Positions 58,597 through 64,000 of a stretch of 64,000 bases of DNA are shown here, one piece after another. The translations under genes were made by a program, and so were the position numbers. The stretch comes from Heliocidaris tuberculata (taxonomy: Eukaryota > Echinodermata > Echinoidea > Camarodonta > Echinometridae): positions 32,616,309-32,680,308 of the forward strand of contig CM046846.1 in NCBI GenBank assembly GCA_025618425.1, written 5' to 3'. The first letter of the stretch is position 1. Every line of letters begins with the position of its first letter. Below the pieces are notes generated by a model, which was not told the DNA's origin, made no database searches, and saw only the letters and a program-made list of their open reading frames with translations.

Positions 58597-59149
58597 GAGG
58601 TCTGGTAGATAGAGACTAGTCATTTCCTCCCAGTGAGAAGATCAATGGTAAAATCAATGATATGCTCATTGATTGGAGGATGTCCCTGTTTGTTAGTTTG
58701 CCAGCCCCTTATCCCTCTAATAATACCCCCCTTTCTTCTGCGGAACAATGGAGGGCTGATCTTTCCCATTAATTATTCATGCAAGCAGACTTGATCATGA
58801 GATGGATGGATATATGAAGCTTTATTGAGCCTTTATTAAGCCTCTTTTTCAAGAGCCTACACTAATCCTGTTTACGGCCTGTATAAAAACTAGCAAGGAT
58901 GCCTGGTACAAAAGTCTCCCACTCCTCTCTCATAACCCCCCCCCCCCTTCACTCCACCAATCTAGAAAAATGAGTCTCTCTGAAGATGGAGGTGAACTGA
59001 TAGTTTACATATTCCTGACATATCGGTAACTTTTTCTTTCTTTCTTTTTTTGAGAGACAGAGAGAGAGACACACTTTTTTTTTTTTTTTTTTTAAAATAA
59101 CACACATGCACATGCTGGTATCAATATGCCTATAGCACTTCATTTATTT

Positions 59150-59275
59150 GACGTACGATAAAAGAGCAATGTAGATAAAATGCCTTGCTCAAAGGCATAA
59201 GTGCCGTACTGGAGATCAAACACCCGATCCTCGCATCTCCAGTCAAGCGCCTTAAACCACTGGACCACGGTACCT
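59150..59275 (-). mobile_element. tRNA-derived SINE fragment
   Basis: Minus strand: A-box-like TGGTCCAGTGGTTTAAGG (59267-59250), B-box-like GGTGTTTGATCTCC (59224-59211), then GAGCAAGGCATTTTATCTAC, a tail typical of animal tRNA SINEs. A (CA)n run adjoins the 5' end. Confidence 0.8.
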
Positions 59276-59276
<1 letters not shown>

Positions 59277-59317
<41 letters not shown>

Positions 59318-59320
59318 ACA
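59277..59320. repeat. CA microsatellite
   Basis: About 20 CA units. Confidence 0.95.
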
Positions 59321-59556
59321 AAGAGAAAAGAGAGACAGATAGGCTTTTCACACTTGATTTTTTTCAACCCCGTACTCTCCTTAACCCTTGACTTTTTTTT
59401 GTGCTGTTCTGATTTGCAGTTTTAGTCCTGTACTAGCTAGAGCACTTAGCCCCACCTTTGGTTGGGCACCCTGCTTTTTTCCAGGGCTAAAATAATCCTG
59501 TACTATCATGGAGTTGGCCCCCTTTGGGGAAATGCAATGTGAACAGAAAGTAGGCC

Positions 59557-59626
59557 AAGCTTAGTCCCGTACTATCAGTTGGGCTAAATCCTCGTTTATC
59601 CCCAACGATAGTACGGGACTAAGCTT
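59557..59626. repeat. Near-perfect 27 bp stem hairpin
   Basis: AAGCTTAGTCCCGTACTATC pairs perfectly with its complement at the right arm; the stem continues GTTGGG/CCCAAC with one bulge. The loop is about 15 bases. Partial copies of GTCCTGTACTA lie just upstream (59427, 59497), so a MITE is likely. Confidence 0.85.
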
Positions 59627-59639
59627 AGCCCAAATATGC

Positions 59640-61489
59640 AATACACATCGCTAAGTTCTTCCATATTTTTCATATTTTTAAGAGGTAATACAACTAAAAG
59701 ATATTTTGGTTATATGTTTACTACCATGTTTAGAAGTCAGTAATGCCTTTTTGTTCAGGTAGGACAACCCTCCAATAATTCAATGCAAGCTAATCGTGAA
59801 TTTATTTTGCTTCTTTCTTTTCTTGTTTCTCTCAATTCAAACAACTCCATTCAGATATTTGATCATTTATAATATATTCAACATTTGTTTTCTACATCCA
59901 CATGTAGCAAACATGTTAATGGGGAGGGCCAACCTCGTTGGAAGGATTTCCTTGAATGCTATGAATGAACACCAAAATCAGTAGCCTCGCTAAGCAGAGG
60001 TAATGCTGGAGCACCTGGACTGGAGGACTTTGTGTGCTGGATATGAGTGCTAAGATAGCAACATAATTATCATCGTTACTCATTATAATTTCGTATTCTA
60101 GGCTGTCAAATGAGATTAACCATGCTTAACACAAAAACTTTTTCATAACACAGAGCTATCCCATATCGATTTGCAACACATGGAATTGAATGACAGAAAA
60201 CAGGCATAACATGGCTACATTCTAATGGACAAAAGAAAATGAGACTTTCCCCAGCCAATTTTTCACCCTTCTCAAATAATAATGACTCACAACATTTTAG
60301 GCATTACTCATCAATGAATACCACTCGTAATCACATCCATTTTGTTCATTTTTTTGTTCATTATCATCAGGACAAGATAAACCTTAATATCACCTGAAAT
60401 TCCCAGGGATAGTCTGGCATGAAGACAAATCATGTCATGGATTAAACCAATGCATTCCTATACAGGAAGGAAAAAAGATCGCCAAAGATGCTTCACACAT
60501 AGCCTAGGAAAATTGCCCCAATTTCTTGTACAATACCATAATTACCCCCAATAACACTTCTTTGAGCCGATCCGATGATTACCTTTGAAAACCAATCACA
60601 GGTTTTTTGTAGATGGATCTTTGTATCTTTGTGAACAATTCAAGATAGCCAAGTAGACATTATGGTAGAGGAAACTTGTTTGTGCCACTGCAGAAGGATT
60701 ATAATGGAGACAAACCCCCATTCAGACATGCAAAATTATACAACATTTTGTACACGAACAGTACAACTTTACCACAAGAATTTTTTTCTCATTTGAATAT
60801 TACATTAAAAAATGTAGTAAAACATAGATTTGAGCATTGTTTCTAACAAAATCTTGAATAAAGAATCAGCATCCATTGCCCGTGTGAACATCATATCAAA
60901 CAAAGTGGGCAGGGCATATAATGAGCGCGCACTTATGTGCCTGGTAAACCGGAATTCTATATCATATGCTCAAGCAAAGCCCATGATATATAATATATTG
61001 TGCAAGCTGAATTCTTGAAACTTGTTTCTTAATATGTTTGTTTACACCATATGTTTATCTCATGTTTATCTCATGTTTACATCCATTTTACTAAATGGTG
61101 ATTCTTTGAATGTTTCTTGATACCTATTTCATGTAAGTTTCCTCTAGTGTGAATGGACAAGGTAAACAGAGAGAGAGGGAGAGAAAGCGGGAAGACATTC
61201 GTCTGGAGGTGTCTTTATCTGGTGCTGATAAGAAAGGAATCAAGCAAAGCTCAAATGTCTAAATGGGATTACAGAAAGGTGATGAAAGGATGAGGAAATT
61301 AGGGCTAAGTGAAGTTAAAGCTTTGATGAAAAGGTCAAAATTCTTAATGGTGAGAACAACCCTTAGATTTCCTCATCTCCCTTTTCTGGCCCTTGCTCTC
61401 TGCCTGCTTCTTCTATTGTGCTGCATTTATGCCATCTGGAGGAGATGGCTTGACTAAAAACAAATAACACCATGATACTATCTACTGGC
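59640..61489. other. AT-rich stretch, no confident gene
   Basis: No coding exon with splice or family support. A 64-codon frame at 61263-61457 has a basic N-terminus and one strong hydrophobic segment (LPFLALALCLLLLLCCIYAI), but no other evidence. Confidence 0.4.
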
Positions 61490-61700
61490 AGATTTAGGGG
61501 CACAACTTGTCAAGCCCCACCCCCCCTTTTTTGAAACCCACATTGCATACTTTAATTATACAACCCAAATAAGTGCCCCCTCCCCTCTTTTCAAAATTTC
61601 AACCCAAAATGCATTTGTAAAAGGTGATACATTTTTTTTTGCCAGTCAAAAAATTTTCAGCATCGTGACTGCCCCCACCCCCTTTTCTAAAACAAAATTC
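61490..61700. repeat. Poly(C) repeat family, copy
   Basis: GGCAGATTTAGGGGCA, C tracts, CAACCCAAAATGCAT, GCCAGTCAAAAAATTTT: the same order as 46290 and 49660. Confidence 0.75.
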
Positions 61701-63260
61701 AGGAATGAAAAGCAGGACGATGCCACAAGTGCGGACCCAGAGAGCACTCTCAAACCCATGTTGCCTATACATAAAATTGTAACACAAGATGATAGCCTAA
61801 ATAATCCCACATTCTTAAAGCCTATTTATAGTTATGGTTAGGCCCCCTAAATTTTTTAGCAATTTTTTAAAATGTTAATCTGCTGCAAAGTTTCTTGATT
61901 TGTCAGTGGAGCATCAAACAGATGAGGAGTGAGAAATAATTCACATCCTGGTCCATGATGTAAATTCCATTTTTCAACAAGCATGCGTAAAAATGAACGG
62001 ACAACTAGGTGTGGATGGATCTATACAAACCTCTATGTTCCTTTCAAATATCTACACTATAATTCATGGGATTTTATGGACAGAGTAGCAAATATCTGGC
62101 ACATATATCATTTTACAAAAGTCAATCAATATAATAATACATTAAAAAACAATTCTTTCCAATTTTATTTTTGCTAAACTATAACAGGTCAAAGGCCTTT
62201 ACAATGACAGACAATTTTTGTTAGCAAAGAAATGTGACATATTGCAGTGCTTCAAGTACAAGAAGTCAAGTTGATCTGACACATAACTACCTTCATGTTG
62301 GGAAAAAAAAATTACCCATTTTTCTTTTCTAACAGTTTACATAACTACACAAGCATTTCTTTTTAAAATTGATGGCACCACGATTATCACTATTGTATTT
62401 TCATAAATCCTTAACATTTCTTTAAAAGAACTGTGCATTCCTTCTTTTTTCCCCAAATAATTTGAGTTTTCTTAATCACCAAATAACTGCATTCTTGCAT
62501 TGTGAATTTCAAAAGCGCAAATGAATGCCCCATTTCGACCAGATGTGACACTACGCGATGAAAATCATATTCCATTCAACCATCCTTTCTCTTTCACGGA
62601 AGTATTTGATCTCTTCAGTTTCAAAGAACTCATGGAAAGAAATCAATTATTTTAAAGCAAAACATATCTGTTGTCTTCTCTACTAAGAAAGAGAAGGGTT
62701 AAAATGATCACGCAATTATGATATTTAAAAGAATACTTGAACCCGAGAAGGAGAATGAACAGCAATGAACTCTGGTGGTGAGCATTGAAGACTGGGGAGA
62801 AACATGTCCACAGAAACCCCTTCTTCACAAAGCACCAATTTGTTCACAATGCACTTTTTAATCCCTTCCTATCATATTCAATTTGTGGTGCAATAAAACG
62901 AGGAGAGAAAATAAAAGGTCATAACAACGAAAGAAAGAAGAGAAAAAAAAATCCAGGGCAAAGAGGACTTGTTTATGAGAAGGATGATCAAGTGAAGAAG
63001 AGAAAAATTTCAATGCATTTCATGCGTGGGTAATCAAACATGGAAATAATAAAATCAAGCGAGCATTATTTTGTGCTTGTAAAGCCAGAAAGAATAATAA
63101 CCTTATCACATCAAATAGAATTCTGCAGCAACGGTGTGTTCATACTATAGTTAGCAGCATCGGTAAATATGCATACAATACCTGGGGTGTACGCTTAGGT
63201 TATATAGCAGGCAGAGAAATAAATCATGGGATCAGTGAGCGATTAGTTCTGGAAAAGTCT
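61701..63260. other. AT-rich stretch, nothing recognised
   Basis: No coding exon, RNA gene or clear repeat was found. Confidence 0.45.
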
Positions 63261-63263
63261 AGA

Positions 63264-63450
63264 AGAGCTCGCAAAAAGTAGGGGGAAAAAGAGCTCTGGT
63301 TAAATACCTTTAAATTTTTCAAGAAAATCTTACAATGACTCCAGTAAATCTCCAAAGAGCTTGCAAAAAGTAGGGGGAAAAAAGGGAGCTCTTGTAAAAT
63401 ACCTTTAAATGTTTCAAGAAAATCTAACAATGACTCCGGTAAATCTCCAA
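63264..63450. repeat. Two tandem units of about 92 bp
   Basis: Units at 63264 and 63356 share GCAAAAAGTAGGGGGAAAAA, AAATACCTTTAAAT, TTTCAAGAAAATCT and AATGACTCC. Confidence 0.92.
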
Positions 63451-63688
63451 AGAGCCTCTGAAAGCAAATTAGTATTTCTGCAATGATAGCGGGTGTAATG
63501 AATGACCACTCTACAATTTCAAAGTGACCCCCTATTATGCAGAATTTTTTTGAAAAGGCAAATATTCCTCCTCCCCTCCCCTCCCCCCCCCCCCAATTAA
63601 TTCTAAAACAAGGAACATGTAGATTGTAAACACCCCTTCTATAAACTTTTCAAGGAGGCTCATAGGTGAGGAATCCTTAAATTCTGAT

Positions 63689-63736
63689 ATAACCAAGGAT
63701 GTACTTTGATTGCTTGCCTAGTACCTCCTTGGTTAT
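63689..63736. repeat. Small hairpin
   Basis: ATAACCAAGGATGTACT pairs with AGTACCTCCTTGGTTAT, one mismatch, 14-base loop. Confidence 0.75.
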
Positions 63737-64000
63737 AACCAATTCGGTGTATTCCAAAACACCCTGAATTTTAGATTACCTTCTGCAAAATAAATGTAGC
63801 TAAAATTAATTTGGAACATTCTTCTGTGGTTTACAGAAGAGTCATGGACACAAATTTTGATGTCGAGTGAATAATCTGAGAAATTATGCCTCTATTTTGA
63901 CACCAGGTTACAGTATACATAATGATTCAGGGAATACTTTGGAATTAGCTTCTCAGTAACCTTAGATATCTGTATACCGGTAGTTCTAAGTTTTAACTCA

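Noticed and set aside
59203..59278. A functional tRNA gene on the minus strand
   Set aside because: Only A-box and B-box-like parts; the cloverleaf does not close and a SINE-type tail follows.

Overview
The window is animal nuclear DNA: spliced genes, GT-AG introns, about 64% A+T by eye, and many short inverted-repeat transposons and simple repeats. The gene set and the long poly(G)/poly(C) tracts fit a marine deuterostome, most likely a sea urchin or other echinoderm. That is an inference from style; no species marker is visible.

Three genes are supported. (1) A NUDT6-type Nudix hydrolase on the minus strand (five coding exons, 16509 to 12095, 319 codons by my splice model) has a complete Nudix box in exon 4. 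A decayed copy of part of its last exon lies about 170 bp beyond the stop. (2) An NDFIP1/2-type adaptor of NEDD4-family ubiquitin ligases on the plus strand (seven coding exons, 18114 to 31121, 202 codons) has three PY motifs and three membrane segments. The two genes are head to head with about 1.6 kb between starts. (3) A small two-exon gene of unknown family on the minus strand (24881 to 23562) lies inside the 8.9 kb first intron of the NDFIP gene. Its 3' end is altered by an 89 bp tandem duplication that changes the reading frame.

Left flank (1-12 kb): no convincing coding exon. The first 5.6 kb is T-rich, low in repeats and could be a long 3' UTR of a gene outside the window. At 8.3-8.9 kb is a 577 bp element with an exact 11 bp target duplication, perfect 65 bp inverted arms and a hammerhead-ribozyme-like core. 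CpG-dense patches lie at 10.1-10.5 kb and 11.37-11.6 kb.

Right flank (31-64 kb): no confident coding gene. It holds many non-autonomous transposons (a TTAA-flanked piggyBac-like element, pogo/Tigger-like elements, Harbinger-like elements, a 385 bp family present four times in the window), a tRNA-derived SINE, tandem arrays with periods of about 92, 115, 166 and 175 bp, telomere-like TTAGGG runs, microsatellites, and a near-perfect 250 bp foldback 560 bp after the NDFIP stop.

The genes do not form an obvious pathway. NUDT6 is a predicted mitochondrial or cytosolic nucleotide-derivative hydrolase, NDFIP recruits HECT ligases at endosome/Golgi membranes, and the nested gene is unassigned. The most unusual material is in the mobile and foldback elements and in the small duplications that hit coding exons.
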